The notes: generated by a model not told the origin, from the letters alone. A stretch of 64,000 nt of DNA from Escherichia marmotae (GCF_002900365.1 NZ_CP025979.1:1116001-1180000), one strand, 5' to 3'. Positions 37,024-47,249 are shown, numbered from the stretch's first letter. Translations and numbers: made by a program.

Positions 37024-38943
37024 CTATCCACGGCGTTTGAACTGACTCGCATCAATGCCATGTTGCTTCATTTTTCGCCACAGCGTAGTGCGACCAATCC
37101 CCAGTAATGCAGACATTTCCTGAATACGTCCGCCCGTAACCTGAGCTGCATTAATAATTGCCTCTTTTTCGACTTCCGCAAATGACAGACTGGTTGAAAG
37201 ACGTGTGGCGCTGACATCATCTGTCGCCTGTTCGGTAAACAGATGTTCAGGCAAATCACTGATGCGAATTCGCCCGTTATCGCTGCTCAGGGCAAGGTTC
37301 TCGATGACGCTGTACAGTTCAAAATCATTGCCGGGCCATGCACAAGAAACCAGGCGGGCAAGCGCATCGTCATCAATTTTCAGGCGGGTTGAGAAACGTT
37401 TTTCGAGATTGCGCAGCTTGTTATTCACCAACGCCGGAATACTGCCGCGCCGCATACGCAGCGGCGGGATAGTAATTTCAAACGCATGCAGCGCGTAATA
37501 AAGTTGCCGGCTAAAGCGATTTTGTTCCACCAGCATTGCCAGATCCGCGGTCGTTGTAGCAATGACTTTGGCATCAATCGGTATTAAACGCCGCGCATCC
37601 AGCCGCGTGATACCCCCCTGCTTGATAACCTGTAATAAAGCAGACTGTAACTCCACTGCCAGATATTCAATTTTTTCAAGAAACAACGTGCCGCCGTGCG
37701 CCAGTTCCAGCCGACTCAGGCGACCATTTTCGTTCTCCGGGCGATCGCTGCCAATAAGCTTGTCCGCCAGCGTCGCATCACCGTATAACTCGCAATTGAC
37801 GGCGATATAAGGCCCTGCTGCCCGCTCGCTTTCATTATGAATTGCCTGACTTAACAGGGCTTTACCAACGCCCTCTTCCCCACAAAGTAGAACAGGAAAA
37901 CTGCTGCGCGCCGCCTGACGGCCAAAATGAATCAAGCGGCGGGTTTGCGGATCGTCCTGCGGCATATGGGCAAATGTATGACTAACTTTGCCTAATTGAC
38001 TGGTCATCAATTGCCGCATCTGTTCCACCGGATGCAGCAACAGAATAAAGCTGGTTCCCTGCGTTTCTATTATCGGTTTAAGGGTAATGACCGCATCAAT
38101 AAACTGATGCTGGCTTTCAAAGGTCGCTTCCACATGTTTGAGCGGATGCGCCTGTTTTATTGCCTGTTGCAAAACGGCGGGTAACGTTAACAGTTCAGTG
38201 ATCGCCTTGCCCTGACTTGCCGTCGCGTCCAGACGCAAAACACGCGCCGCCTGAGCATTGATAAATTGCAAATTACCCTGCTCGTCCCAGCTAATCACCC
38301 CATCGTCCATACTTTCTAACAGGGCGTTAAGCTGATTTAAATGCCGATTAGTTTCAGCAAGCAAACTGTCCGTCAGCAGTAAATTCCCCACCTCGCGAGC
38401 AATTGCCAGCGTCAACGGCAAATCGGCTGCCGTCGATTGTTCAGCCGGACACGCCAGGGCTATCGTCCCCGTCAATCGCCCTTTGCTGTCAAACAGTGGC
38501 GTTGCACAAAATGCCCAATCCCAAAGCATCTGCTTAAAATGTTGATCGGCCTTCGTTTTCACAGCCTGACCGGAGATAGCCGCTAACGATAATGCACAAG
38601 TGCCAATGATCCCTTCAGCACAATATGTACCGTCGCTGAATCCCAGCAGACTGAGCTGGCGCAACGTCTGCGGATCACCATAACGGCTAAGAATGCAGGC
38701 CGTTTCATCAAGGATAAACAGGGCGTACTCTCGGGGTGCCATATATTCCCAGGCATCTTCCAGCGCCGCTTGCCCGAGCGTCAGCATCGCCTTTTTACGC
38801 CGACAAATAGAAGCAAATGTTACGCCCTGTGCCTGGTGCGGTTTGCTCCATAACTCCCGTTTCATCAGCTTACAGCATCGCTCCCAGGAGGCTGCAATTA
38901 AGGGAGAAAGCCCCCGGCTATCGTTGTTAAAACCGCCATTCAT
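37024..38943 (-). CDS. dhaR: dha operon transcriptional activator
   Basis: DhaR is an enhancer-binding-type activator of dhaKLM; DhaL-ADP activates it and DhaK inhibits it. The ATG at 38943 gives the usual 639 residues. Domains are an N-terminal GAF-like sensor (about 20-180), a PAS domain (about 200-310), a degenerate AAA+ domain (GEEGVGKALL as the P-loop, about 320-540; the sigma-54 GAFTGA loop is not seen) and a Fis-type helix-turn-helix (LLGIGRTTLWRKMKQHG). It is divergent from dhaK, with operator-like repeats between them. Confidence 0.95.
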   Translation of the reverse strand: MNGGFNNDSRGLSPLIAASWERCCKLMKRELWSKPHQAQGVTFASICRRKKAMLTLGQAALEDAWEYMAPREYALFILDETACILSRYGDPQTLRQLSLLGFSDGTYCAEGIIGTCALSLAAISGQAVKTKADQHFKQMLWDWAFCATPLFDSKGRLTGTIALACPAEQSTAADLPLTLAIAREVGNLLLTDSLLAETNRHLNQLNALLESMDDGVISWDEQGNLQFINAQAARVLRLDATASQGKAITELLTLPAVLQQAIKQAHPLKHVEATFESQHQFIDAVITLKPIIETQGTSFILLLHPVEQMRQLMTSQLGKVSHTFAHMPQDDPQTRRLIHFGRQAARSSFPVLLCGEEGVGKALLSQAIHNESERAAGPYIAVNCELYGDATLADKLIGSDRPENENGRLSRLELAHGGTLFLEKIEYLAVELQSALLQVIKQGGITRLDARRLIPIDAKVIATTTADLAMLVEQNRFSRQLYYALHAFEITIPPLRMRRGSIPALVNNKLRNLEKRFSTRLKIDDDALARLVSCAWPGNDFELYSVIENLALSSDNGRIRISDLPEHLFTEQATDDVSATRLSTSLSFAEVEKEAIINAAQVTGGRIQEMSALLGIGRTTLWRKMKQHGIDASQFKRRG

Positions 38944-39006
38944 ATTCCGCTCACTTATGACAAAAGGTGTTCCGGCTCGCAATTTTTAGTATTAAGACAC
39001 ATACAA

Positions 39007-39052
39007 GTTTCAATATGAAACATTCATTAAAGCATATGTTCCATTATGAAAC
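39007..39052. promoter_or_regulatory. paired inverted repeats between dhaR and dhaK
   Basis: Two copies of the same 15-bp palindrome, GTTTCA-ATA-TGAAAC (39007-39021) and GTTCCA-TTA-TGAAAC (39038-39052), start 31 bp apart, three helical turns. They are the best candidates for DhaR operators, controlling dhaR and dhaKLM. The site assignment is by position. Confidence 0.6.
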
Positions 39053-39169
39053 GCAATTTGGGTTAATTTTCTTTTCCCTTGCCTGATGCACAATGGATTC
39101 ATCGGCAGTCAGTGGTCGCCGTATCGTTGAACATCATCCATGCCCTACCGTAAATGCTGGAGCAAAATA

Positions 39170-40240
39170 ATGAAAAAATTGATCAATGATGTGCAAGACG
39201 TACTGAACGAACAACTGGCAGGGCTGGCGAAAGCCCATCCTTCGCTGACGCTGCATCAGGACCCACTGTATGTCACCCGAGCTGATGCACCCGTTGCAGG
39301 AAAAGTCGCTCTACTGTCGGGCGGCGGCAGCGGACACGAGCCGATGCACTGCGGTTATATCGGCCAGGGAATGCTCTCGGGGGCATGTCCTGGCGAAATA
39401 TTCACCTCTCCGACGCCAGACAAAATCTTTGAATGCGCCATGCAAATTGATGGCGGCGAAGGTGTGCTGCTGATTATCAAAAATTACACCGGCGATATTC
39501 TTAACTTCGAAACAGCAACAGAATTACTGCACGACAGCGGCGTAAAAGTCACCACAGTGGTTGTCGATGACGACGTTGCGGTGAAAGACAGTCTTTACAC
39601 CGCCGGGCGGCGCGGCGTTGCCAACACGGTATTAATTGAAAAACTGGTGGGTGCGGCGGCGGAACGTGGCGACTCACTGGACGCCTGTGCAGAACTGGGG
39701 CGTAAGTTGAATAATCAGGGTCACTCAATTGGTATCGCCCTCGGTGCCTGTACCGTTCCTGCCGCAGGCAAACCGTCTTTTACGTTGGCGGATAATGAGA
39801 TGGAGTTTGGCGTTGGCATTCATGGTGAACCAGGTATTGACCGTCGCCCCTTCTCTTCCCTTAATCAAACCGTCGATGAAATGTTCGATACCCTGCTGGA
39901 AAATGGCGCATATCATCGCTCGCTGCGCTTCTGGGATTATCAACAAGGAAACTGGCTGGAACAGACGCAAACCAAACAGCCGCTACAGTCTGGCGATCGG
40001 GTGATTGCACTGGTCAACAATCTTGGTGCCACACCGCTTTCTGAGCTATACGGCGTCTATAACCGCCTGACCACGCGTTGTCAGCAAGCGGGTTTGACTA
40101 TCGAGCGTAATTTAATTGGCGCGTACTGCACCTCACTGGATATGTCCGGCTTTTCTATCACCTTACTGAAAGTTGATGACGAAATGTTGGCACTATGGGA
40201 CGCCCCGGTCCATACCCCGGCACTCAACTGGGGTAAATAA
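39170..40240 (+). CDS. dhaK: PTS-dependent dihydroxyacetone kinase, substrate-binding subunit
   Basis: DhaK binds dihydroxyacetone covalently through a His (in GVGIHGEPG) and presents it to DhaL-ADP for phosphorylation from PEP. It has 356 residues from ATG 39170 (TGGAGC upstream). It also acts as a co-repressor of DhaR. It is the first gene of dhaKLM. Confidence 0.97.
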   Translation: MKKLINDVQDVLNEQLAGLAKAHPSLTLHQDPLYVTRADAPVAGKVALLSGGGSGHEPMHCGYIGQGMLSGACPGEIFTSPTPDKIFECAMQIDGGEGVLLIIKNYTGDILNFETATELLHDSGVKVTTVVVDDDVAVKDSLYTAGRRGVANTVLIEKLVGAAAERGDSLDACAELGRKLNNQGHSIGIALGACTVPAAGKPSFTLADNEMEFGVGIHGEPGIDRRPFSSLNQTVDEMFDTLLENGAYHRSLRFWDYQQGNWLEQTQTKQPLQSGDRVIALVNNLGATPLSELYGVYNRLTTRCQQAGLTIERNLIGAYCTSLDMSGFSITLLKVDDEMLALWDAPVHTPALNWGK

Positions 40241-40250
40241 GGAGATGATG

Positions 40251-40883
40251 ATGTCACTGAGCAGAACACAGATTGTTAACTGGCTCACTCGCTGTGGAGA
40301 AATTTTCAGCAAAGAGAGCGATTATCTCACCAGCCTTGACCGTGAAATTGGTGACGCTGACCACGGGCTGAATATGAATCGTGGCTTTAGCAAAGTGGTG
40401 GAGAAACTACCCGCCATCGAGGACAAGGATATTGGTTTCATCCTCAAAAATACCGGTATGACGTTGCTTTCCAGCGTCGGCGGTGCCAGTGGTCCGCTGT
40501 TCGGTACGTTTTTTATTCGCGCCGCACAGGTAACTCAGGCACGACAAAGCCTGACGCTGGAAGAGCTTTATCAGATGTTCCGCGATGGTGCGGATGGCGT
40601 AATCAGCCGGGGAAAAGCCGAGCCCGGCGATAAGACCATGTGCGATGTCTGGGTGCCGGTGGTTGAGTCGTTACGTCAGTCCTGCGAGCAAAATCTCTCT
40701 GTTCCGGCGGCGCTCGACGCTGCCAGCAGCGTCGCTGAATCCGCTGCACAAAGCACGATTACGATGCAAGCCCGCAAAGGCCGTGCCAGTTACCTCGGTG
40801 AACGCAGTATCGGTCACCAGGATCCTGGCGCGACCTCCGTGATGTTTATGATGAAAATGCTGGCTTTAGCCGCGAAAGAGTAA
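40251..40883 (+). CDS. dhaL: PTS-dependent dihydroxyacetone kinase, ADP-binding subunit
   Basis: DhaL carries a tightly bound ADP that is phosphorylated by DhaM and then transfers phosphate to dihydroxyacetone. It has 210 residues; the Mg-binding Asp are in DREIGDADHG and the nucleotide loop in SSVGGASGPLFG. The start at 40251 is selected over two in-frame ATGs just upstream because it gives the optimal GGAG spacing and the known N-terminus. Confidence 0.97.
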   Translation: MSLSRTQIVNWLTRCGEIFSKESDYLTSLDREIGDADHGLNMNRGFSKVVEKLPAIEDKDIGFILKNTGMTLLSSVGGASGPLFGTFFIRAAQVTQARQSLTLEELYQMFRDGADGVISRGKAEPGDKTMCDVWVPVVESLRQSCEQNLSVPAALDAASSVAESAAQSTITMQARKGRASYLGERSIGHQDPGATSVMFMMKMLALAAKE

Positions 40884-40893
40884 GGAATTGGTG

Positions 40894-42312
40894 ATGGTAA
40901 ACCTGGTCATAGTTTCACATAGCGCCCGACTGGGAGAAGGTGTTGGTGAATTAGCCCGTCAGATGCTGATGAGCGATAGTTGTAAAATCGCCGTTGCCGC
41001 GGGGATTGATGATCCACAAAATCCCATCGGCACCGATGCCGTCAAAGTGATGGAAGCCATCGAATCCGTTGCCGATGCCGACCATGTGCTGGTCATGATG
41101 GATATGGGGAGCGCGTTATTGAGTGCAGAAACCGCACTGGAATTGCTTGCGCCAGAGATCGCCGCAAAAGTACGGTTGTGCGCCGCACCGTTGGTTGAAG
41201 GGACGCTGGCTGCGACGGTCAGCGCGGCGTCAGGTGCGGATATCAACCAGGTTATCCATGACGCAATGCATGCGCTGGAAGCCAAACGCGAACAACTGGG
41301 TTTACCGTCATCCGACAGTGAAATCTCTGACATATGCCCTCCGCACGATGAAGAAGCTCGTTCTATGGCGGTGGTGATTAAAAACCGTAACGGCCTCCAC
41401 GTGCGCCCGGCCTCCCGACTGGTCTATACCTTATCGGTATTTAATGCGGACATGCTGCTGGAGAAAAACGGTAAATGCGTCACGCCGGAAAGTATTAACC
41501 AGATTGCGCTGTTACAAGTCCGCTATAACGATACTCTGCGCCTGATTGTGAAAGGGCCTGAAGCTGAAGAGGCGCTGGCCGCTTTCCGCCAGTTGGCTGA
41601 AGATAACTTTGGTGAAACGGAAGAGATAGCGCCACCGACTCTGCGCCCAGTCCCTCCTGTCACGGGTAAAGCCTTCTATTATCAACCGGTTTTATGCACA
41701 GTGCAGGCGAAATCAACTCTGACAGCGGAACAAGAACAGGAACGATTACGCCAGGCGATTGACTTCACATTGTTAGATTTGATGGCCTTATCGGCAAAGG
41801 CAGAGGCAAACGGGCTCGACGATATCGCCGCGATCTTTTCCGGCCACCATACTCTGTTAGACGATCCTGAACTACTGGCGGCGGCAAGCGAACTCCTTCA
41901 GCATGAACACTGCACAGCAGAATATGCCTGGCAGCAGGTTCTTAAAGAACTTAGCCAGCAATATCAGCAGCTTGATGATGAATATTTGCAAGCTCGCTAT
42001 ATTGATGTAGACGATCTTCTGCATCGTACCCTGCTCCACCTGACACAGACGAAAGAAGAACTGCCGCAATTTAGCGCGCCGACTATTTTACTGGCGGAGA
42101 ATATTTACCCTTCCACCATGTTGCAACTGGACCCGACTGTCGTTAAAGGCATCTGTCTTAGCGCCGGAAGCCCGGTATCCCACAGCGCCTTAATTGCCCG
42201 TGAACTGGGCATTGGCTGGGTTTGTCAGCAGGGCGAGAAACTGTATGCGCTACAACCTGAAGAGACATTAACCCTGGATGTAAAAGCACAACGCTTCAGG
42301 CATCAGAGTTAA
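40894..42312 (+). CDS. dhaM: PTS-dependent dihydroxyacetone kinase, phosphotransfer subunit
   Basis: DhaM is a multiphosphoryl protein that carries phosphate from the general PTS to DhaL-ADP. Three domains are visible in 472 residues: a mannose-type EIIA domain (about 1-135; active His9 in VSHSARLG), an HPr-like domain (about 155-245; His in NGLHVRPAS) and a shortened EI-like domain (about 265-472; His in GSPVSHSALIAREL). It is the last gene of dhaKLM. Confidence 0.97.
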   Translation: MVNLVIVSHSARLGEGVGELARQMLMSDSCKIAVAAGIDDPQNPIGTDAVKVMEAIESVADADHVLVMMDMGSALLSAETALELLAPEIAAKVRLCAAPLVEGTLAATVSAASGADINQVIHDAMHALEAKREQLGLPSSDSEISDICPPHDEEARSMAVVIKNRNGLHVRPASRLVYTLSVFNADMLLEKNGKCVTPESINQIALLQVRYNDTLRLIVKGPEAEEALAAFRQLAEDNFGETEEIAPPTLRPVPPVTGKAFYYQPVLCTVQAKSTLTAEQEQERLRQAIDFTLLDLMALSAKAEANGLDDIAAIFSGHHTLLDDPELLAAASELLQHEHCTAEYAWQQVLKELSQQYQQLDDEYLQARYIDVDDLLHRTLLHLTQTKEELPQFSAPTILLAENIYPSTMLQLDPTVVKGICLSAGSPVSHSALIARELGIGWVCQQGEKLYALQPEETLTLDVKAQRFRHQS

Positions 42313-42445
42313 ATTAGATTCTCCGTCAGATTTGTCTGTCAGTTCGCAGAATAAGATTTCAATCATGTCCTTACGGCGATCCTGAACTAAGGTTTTCTGA
42401 TACTTGAATACCGTTTTGTTCGGTATCGCCAAAGGAGAATGATTG

Positions 42446-44143
42446 ATGAAACCACGTGTCCCTCGTCATCCACAAAGAATGGCGTTAATTCCCACCACAC
42501 TTTTTTTGTGTTTTGCCGCGCTATCGGCACAGGCGGAAGAAATTGCCGTCACACCACAATCGCCTGATATTTTGTTGGGACCGTTGTTTGACGATGTACA
42601 AAACGCCAAACTTTTTCCGGATCAAAAAACCTTTGCCGACGCCGTGCCAAACAGCGATCCGCTGATGATCCTCGCTGATTACCGGATGCAACAGAACCAG
42701 AGCGGGTTTGATTTGCGTCACTTCGTGAAAGTCAATTTCTCCCTGCCAAAAGAAGGCGAGAAACACATCCCACCAAAGGGACAGTCGCTACGTGAACATA
42801 TTGATGGGCTTTGGCCGGTATTAACCCGCACAACCGAAAGCACCGAAAAATGGGACTCTCTGCTGCCGTTGCCGAAACCCTATGTCGTGCCGGGGGGGCG
42901 TTTCCGGGAAGTATATTACTGGGACAGCTACTTCACTATGCTGGGGCTTGCTGAAAGCGGTCACTGGGATAAAGTTGCGGATATGGTGGCGAATTTTGGC
43001 TATGAAATAGACACTTACGGACATATTCCAAACGGTAATCGCAGCTATTATTTGAGCCGTTCACAACCACCCTTCTTTGCCCTGATGGTGGAGTTACTGG
43101 CACAACATGAAGGCGATGCAGCGTTGAAACAGTATCTGCCGCAACTGCAAAAAGAATATGCTTACTGGATGGACGGCGTTGAAAACCTGCAAGCCGGGCA
43201 ACAGGAAAAACGCGTTGTAAAGCTCAAGGATGGCACTATCCTTAACCGCTACTGGGACGACCGCGATACACCGCGTCCGGAATCGTGGGTGGAAGATATC
43301 GCCACAGCCAAAAGCAATCCCGGTCGCCCCGCTACGGAAATCTATCGCGACCTGCGTTCCGCCGCCGCATCTGGCTGGGATTTCAGCTCGCGCTGGATGG
43401 ATAATCCACAGCAGTTAAATACCTTGCGCACCACCAGCATTGTGCCGGTCGATCTTAATAGTCTGATGTATAAAATGGAAAAAATTCTCGCCAGCGCCAG
43501 TAAAGCCGCCGGGGATAACGCGATGGCCAGTCAATATGAAACATTAGCCAATGCCCGTCAGCAAGGGATCGAAAAATACCTGTGGAACGACCAGCAAGGC
43601 TGGTATGCCGATTACGATCTGAAGAGCCATAAAGTACGCAATCAGTTAACTGCCGCCGCCCTGTTCCCGCTGTATGTCAACGCTGCGGCGAAAGATCGTG
43701 CCAGCAAAATGGCAACGGCGACCAGAACGCATCTGCTGCAACCTGGCGGACTGAACACCACCTCGGTGAGAAGTGGACAGCAATGGGATGCGCCAAATGG
43801 CTGGGCACCGTTGCAATGGGTTGCTACCGAAGGATTGCAAAACTACGGGCAAAATGAGGTGGCGATGGATATTAGCTGGAATTTCCTGACCAATGTTCAA
43901 CACACTTATGACCGGGAGAAAAAGCTGGTCGAAAAATATGATGTCAGCACCACCGGAACAGGTGGCGGCGGTGGCGAATATCCGTTGCAGGATGGCTTTG
44001 GCTGGACCAACGGCGTGACGCTGAAAATGCTGGATTTGATCTGCCCGAAAGCGCAACCGTGTGACAACGTTCCGGCAAGTCGCCCACTCAGTAAATCAAC
44101 AACACCGCCGGTTAAACAAAAAGAGGCGGAACCTACGCCTTAA
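42446..44143 (+). CDS. treA: periplasmic alpha,alpha-trehalase
   Basis: TreA hydrolyses trehalose to glucose in the periplasm, mainly under high osmolarity. It has 565 residues from ATG 42446 (AAAGGAG upstream) with a signal peptide ending at about AQA (residues 29-31). Trehalase signatures PGGRFREVYYWDS and QWDAPNGWAP and the glycine-rich GGGGGEYPLQDGFGWTNG are present. The N-terminus and C-terminal tail differ clearly from K-12 TreA as I recall it. Confidence 0.97.
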   Translation: MKPRVPRHPQRMALIPTTLFLCFAALSAQAEEIAVTPQSPDILLGPLFDDVQNAKLFPDQKTFADAVPNSDPLMILADYRMQQNQSGFDLRHFVKVNFSLPKEGEKHIPPKGQSLREHIDGLWPVLTRTTESTEKWDSLLPLPKPYVVPGGRFREVYYWDSYFTMLGLAESGHWDKVADMVANFGYEIDTYGHIPNGNRSYYLSRSQPPFFALMVELLAQHEGDAALKQYLPQLQKEYAYWMDGVENLQAGQQEKRVVKLKDGTILNRYWDDRDTPRPESWVEDIATAKSNPGRPATEIYRDLRSAAASGWDFSSRWMDNPQQLNTLRTTSIVPVDLNSLMYKMEKILASASKAAGDNAMASQYETLANARQQGIEKYLWNDQQGWYADYDLKSHKVRNQLTAAALFPLYVNAAAKDRASKMATATRTHLLQPGGLNTTSVRSGQQWDAPNGWAPLQWVATEGLQNYGQNEVAMDISWNFLTNVQHTYDREKKLVEKYDVSTTGTGGGGGEYPLQDGFGWTNGVTLKMLDLICPKAQPCDNVPASRPLSKSTTPPVKQKEAEPTP

Positions 44144-44157
44144 ATTTACTGTATATC

Positions 44158-44201
44158 GGGCAATGTCATTCCGCACATTAAATTGGCATTGCCCATTTTT
44201 T
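44158..44201 (+). terminator. treA terminator
   Basis: GGGCAATG and CATTGCCC flank a loop of about 20 bases and are followed by ATTTTTTCC. It closes the treA transcript. The rest of 44202-44430 is AT-rich and shows no gene. Confidence 0.7.
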
Positions 44202-44430
44202 CCATGAAATATCAAAAATCGCTCATTATACGTTCTATACCTTAGCCGCCTTATATCAGAGCAAGCGTTAAATCTTGCATTATCAATTTATTAATCATTA
44301 CGATTCTATTTATATTTTTGTCTGTCTCCCATTCTCCCTGATAATTTTTCTTGTTAAACAAAATGCTGTTTAGCAAATAAGCAGACCAATCTGTTTCTTT
44401 AAATAAATCTTGATATCAAACATGATCTTT

Positions 44431-44458
44431 ATCGATATATATGTAAATATATAGCGGT
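44431..44458 (+). promoter_or_regulatory. ModE-type operator
   Basis: The sequence is ATCGATATATA, six bases, then TATATAGCGGT. The ModE consensus I know is two inverted arms of the form ATCGNTATATA and TATATANCGAT with a six- or seven-base spacer; this site has one mismatch (G for A in the last arm). It lies 22 bp before the ATG at 44481, where a bound ModE-molybdate dimer would block transcription of the six-gene uptake operon. Confidence 0.8.
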
Positions 44459-44480
44459 TTTGATTGTCAGGATATTACTC

Positions 44481-45499
44481 ATGCCACTAACCAGACGGAT
44501 GTTTACGCAGGCTCTTGCATCCACCCTGCTCCTGTATCATTTGCCGTCCTTTGCACAACCCGTTAAATTCTGGGCCTCACCGATGCTCCCCGACGCAAAA
44601 AAGATTACGCGCATAGTCAGCGCTGGTGCGCCTGCGGATCTGCTTTTGCTGGCTGTCGCTCCGGAAAAACTGGTCGGTTTTTCTTCCTTTGACTTTGCCC
44701 GCGAAGCGGCTATTCCATTACCCCCGGCGATTCGCCATTTACCTAAACTTGGGCGGCTTGCCGGGCGCGCCAGTTCGCTCTCGATGGAAGGGCTGATGGC
44801 ATTGCAGCCCGATCTGGTCGTTGATTGCGGCAATACAGATGACACCTGGATCTCCCAGGCCCGGCAGGTTAGCGAGCAGACACAAATCCCCTGGTTATTG
44901 CTTAACGGGAAACTGGAACAATCCGCAGAACAGTTAACAACGCTGGGCAAAACGTTAGGCGAAGAAAACCGCGCCGCAGAACAAGCCAGTCTCGCCAACC
45001 GTTTCGTTCGTGAAGCTCAGGCGTTCGCCGCCTCGCCCGCTGCCAACATTCGCTTTTATGCCGCGCGTGGTGCCCGGGGGCTGGAAACAGGTTTACAAGG
45101 TTCGTTGCATACTGAGGCGGCAGAATTATTAGGTCTGCACAATGTTGCACAAATTGCCGATCGTCATGGGCTGGCGCAAGTATCCATGGAAAACCTGCTG
45201 CGCTGGCAGCCGGATATTATTCTGGTTCAGGATCCCGTCACTGCTGACTTTATCCGTAACGACACGCTCTGGCAGGGGGTAAAAGCTGTCGCGGAACGAC
45301 GCATCTTATTTTTAACTGGCTTGCCCTTTGGCTGGATGCCCCACCAGGAATCAATCGCCTTTTGGGGTTACGCCGATTGCATGCCTGGCTCGATCCCGTA
45401 GTCAACAGCCAGTTTAAAAATGATATGCAGCGTTACGCCCAACTGTTCTGGCATAGCACATTAAGTGACGCCGACTATCAAAAAATGGTGGCGAGCTAA
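44481..45499 (+). pseudogene. periplasmic metal/oxyanion-binding protein, frameshifted near the C-terminus
   Basis: A class III (FecB/BtuF/MolB-like) ABC substrate-binding protein. The ATG at 44481 follows AGGA. The signal peptide contains TRRMFTQ, a possible twin-arginine motif. The frame from the start stops at 45401 (306 residues, ending DCMPGSIP). The expected C-terminus (GINRLLGLRRLHAWLDP ... MVAS) continues in another frame and stops at 45499, overlapping the permease ATG by one base. The shift lies near 45330-45345, where GGATGCC would read in frame as GGATGGATGCC, so loss of one 4-base repeat explains it. The truncated form lacks a terminal helix pair and may not work. Confidence 0.82.
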
Positions 45500-46485
45500 T
45501 GAGAACAGTGGACGGGTTTATTTTGCTTTTGCTGCTGGCAGCCATCAGCATCACTTTTGCTGCCGTAAGTGGGGCTTATCACCTCGATATGCAGCAGTTG
45601 CTGGCGCTCATTCTTCGTCAAGAAGATGTCCCAGTGCAGGAACACATTGTCTTCTGGCAAATCCGCGTACCGCGCATTCTTGCTGCGCTGTTACTGGGCG
45701 CTGCGCTGGCGGGGGCGGGAACCACCTATCAGGGTATGTTCCGTAATCCCTTAGTTTCACCAGATATTCTGGGTGTCTCCGCGGGTGCCGGACTCGGAGC
45801 CTGCGCGGCAATCCTGTGGGGATTATCGATTGTTTACATCCAACTGTACGCGTTTTGCGGCGGACTGTTGGTCGTCGCGGGTGTCTGGTTGATTACACGC
45901 CGGGTTACCCGCCACGATCCGGTCTTAACTCTGGTACTGGTCGGTATTGCGCTGGGTACGCTATGCGGAGCCGGAATTTCGCTAATAAAAACTCTGGCCG
46001 ATCCCTACACCCAGTTACCTTCAATAACCTTCTGGTTGCTGGGAGGGCTGTCCACCGTAACCTTGCGTGATCTTTACTACGCTGCGCCGATCATTCTAAT
46101 TGGCTCCCTGCCCCTGTTTTTCCTCCGCTGGCGCATGAATTTACTCACACTTTCCGACGATGAAGCCAGCTCGCTGGGGCTGAATGTTGCGCGCCTGAGG
46201 TTAGGGTTGATTATCTGCGCCACGCTAATCACCGCCAGCACAGTGGCAATAGCAGGAATTATTGGTTGGATCGGCCTCGTCGTCCCACATATTGCCCGCT
46301 TGTTGACTGGTCACAACCATCAGCAACTATTGCCTGTGGCGATGTCTACAGGTGCCATTCTGCTTCTGCTCACCGACACACTGGCGCGAAGCATTGGGAC
46401 AACAGAAATCCCGCTCGGCATTCTGACCGCTTTTGTTGGTGCACCATTTTTTCTGCTGTTGTTGTTACGCGGAGGTCGCCAGTGA
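45499..46485 (+). CDS. FecCD/BtuC-type ABC permease
   Basis: A 328-residue inner-membrane permease of the iron/cobalamin (BtuC) family with about ten helices. Family motifs are RVPRILAALLLGAALAGAG and the later GIIGWIGLVVPHIARLL. In the H. influenzae MolBC system the same family imports molybdate and tungstate, which fits the upstream ModE box. The GTGA overlap with the ATPase gene indicates coupling. Confidence 0.92.
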   Translation: MRTVDGFILLLLLAAISITFAAVSGAYHLDMQQLLALILRQEDVPVQEHIVFWQIRVPRILAALLLGAALAGAGTTYQGMFRNPLVSPDILGVSAGAGLGACAAILWGLSIVYIQLYAFCGGLLVVAGVWLITRRVTRHDPVLTLVLVGIALGTLCGAGISLIKTLADPYTQLPSITFWLLGGLSTVTLRDLYYAAPIILIGSLPLFFLRWRMNLLTLSDDEASSLGLNVARLRLGLIICATLITASTVAIAGIIGWIGLVVPHIARLLTGHNHQQLLPVAMSTGAILLLLTDTLARSIGTTEIPLGILTAFVGAPFFLLLLLRGGRQ

Positions 46486-47240
46486 CTTTGCTTGCCGTCC
46501 GTCATGCTTCTCTGGGTTACTCCCGCCATCCAGTGCTACACGACGTTTCCTTCAACCTGTCTCAGGGATCAATTTGTTGCCTGCTGGGAGCCAATGGCTG
46601 CGGTAAAACTACGCTGATGCGCACCATTCTTGGCGTGATTCCATTGTCAGGTGGCGAGATTTTGCTGGATGGCGTACCTGTTCAGAAACTTAGCCATCAC
46701 CAGCGCGCGCAAGCTATTGCCTGGGTGCCGCAAGCGCACGACGGTGTTTTTGCTTTCAGTGTACTGGACATGGTGTTAATGGGACTGACTCCAATAATGG
46801 GGACGTTTTCCGTCCCCGGTAAGCAAGAACGCCTGAAAGCCACAGAGCAACTGGAAAAGCTGGGTATTTCGCATCTGGCGACAAGGCGCTGGAATACCCT
46901 TAGCGGCGGTGAACGCCAGATGGCATTAATCGCCCGCGCCCTGCTTCAGCAACCACGCTTGTTGTTACTGGATGAACCTGCCTCCAGCCTCGATTTTGGT
47001 CATCAGATCCAACTGCTGGACACCCTGGCGCAGCTAAAAAATAACGGAATGACGATGCTGATGTCGACCCATCATCCGCTACATGCTAACGCCATTGCCG
47101 ACAGCGTTATCCGGGTTGAGCCAGATGGACGCGTAACACAAGGCTTACCGGCTGAACAACTGACAATGGACAAACTGGCAGCCCTGTATCGGGTTTCCGC
47201 CGCTCAGATTCATCATCACCTCTCTGCCATTAAACGCTAA
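46482..47240 (+). CDS. ABC transporter ATPase (FecE/BtuD/MolC type)
   Basis: A 252-residue ATPase with Walker A GANGCGKTT, signature LSGGERQ, Walker B LLLLDEPASSLD and H-loop MSTHHP. The GTG at 46482 overlaps the permease stop (GTGA). It should energise the permease just upstream. Confidence 0.93.
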   Translation: MTLLAVRHASLGYSRHPVLHDVSFNLSQGSICCLLGANGCGKTTLMRTILGVIPLSGGEILLDGVPVQKLSHHQRAQAIAWVPQAHDGVFAFSVLDMVLMGLTPIMGTFSVPGKQERLKATEQLEKLGISHLATRRWNTLSGGERQMALIARALLQQPRLLLLDEPASSLDFGHQIQLLDTLAQLKNNGMTMLMSTHHPLHANAIADSVIRVEPDGRVTQGLPAEQLTMDKLAALYRVSAAQIHHHLSAIKR

Positions 47241-47249
47241 GGAACAATC

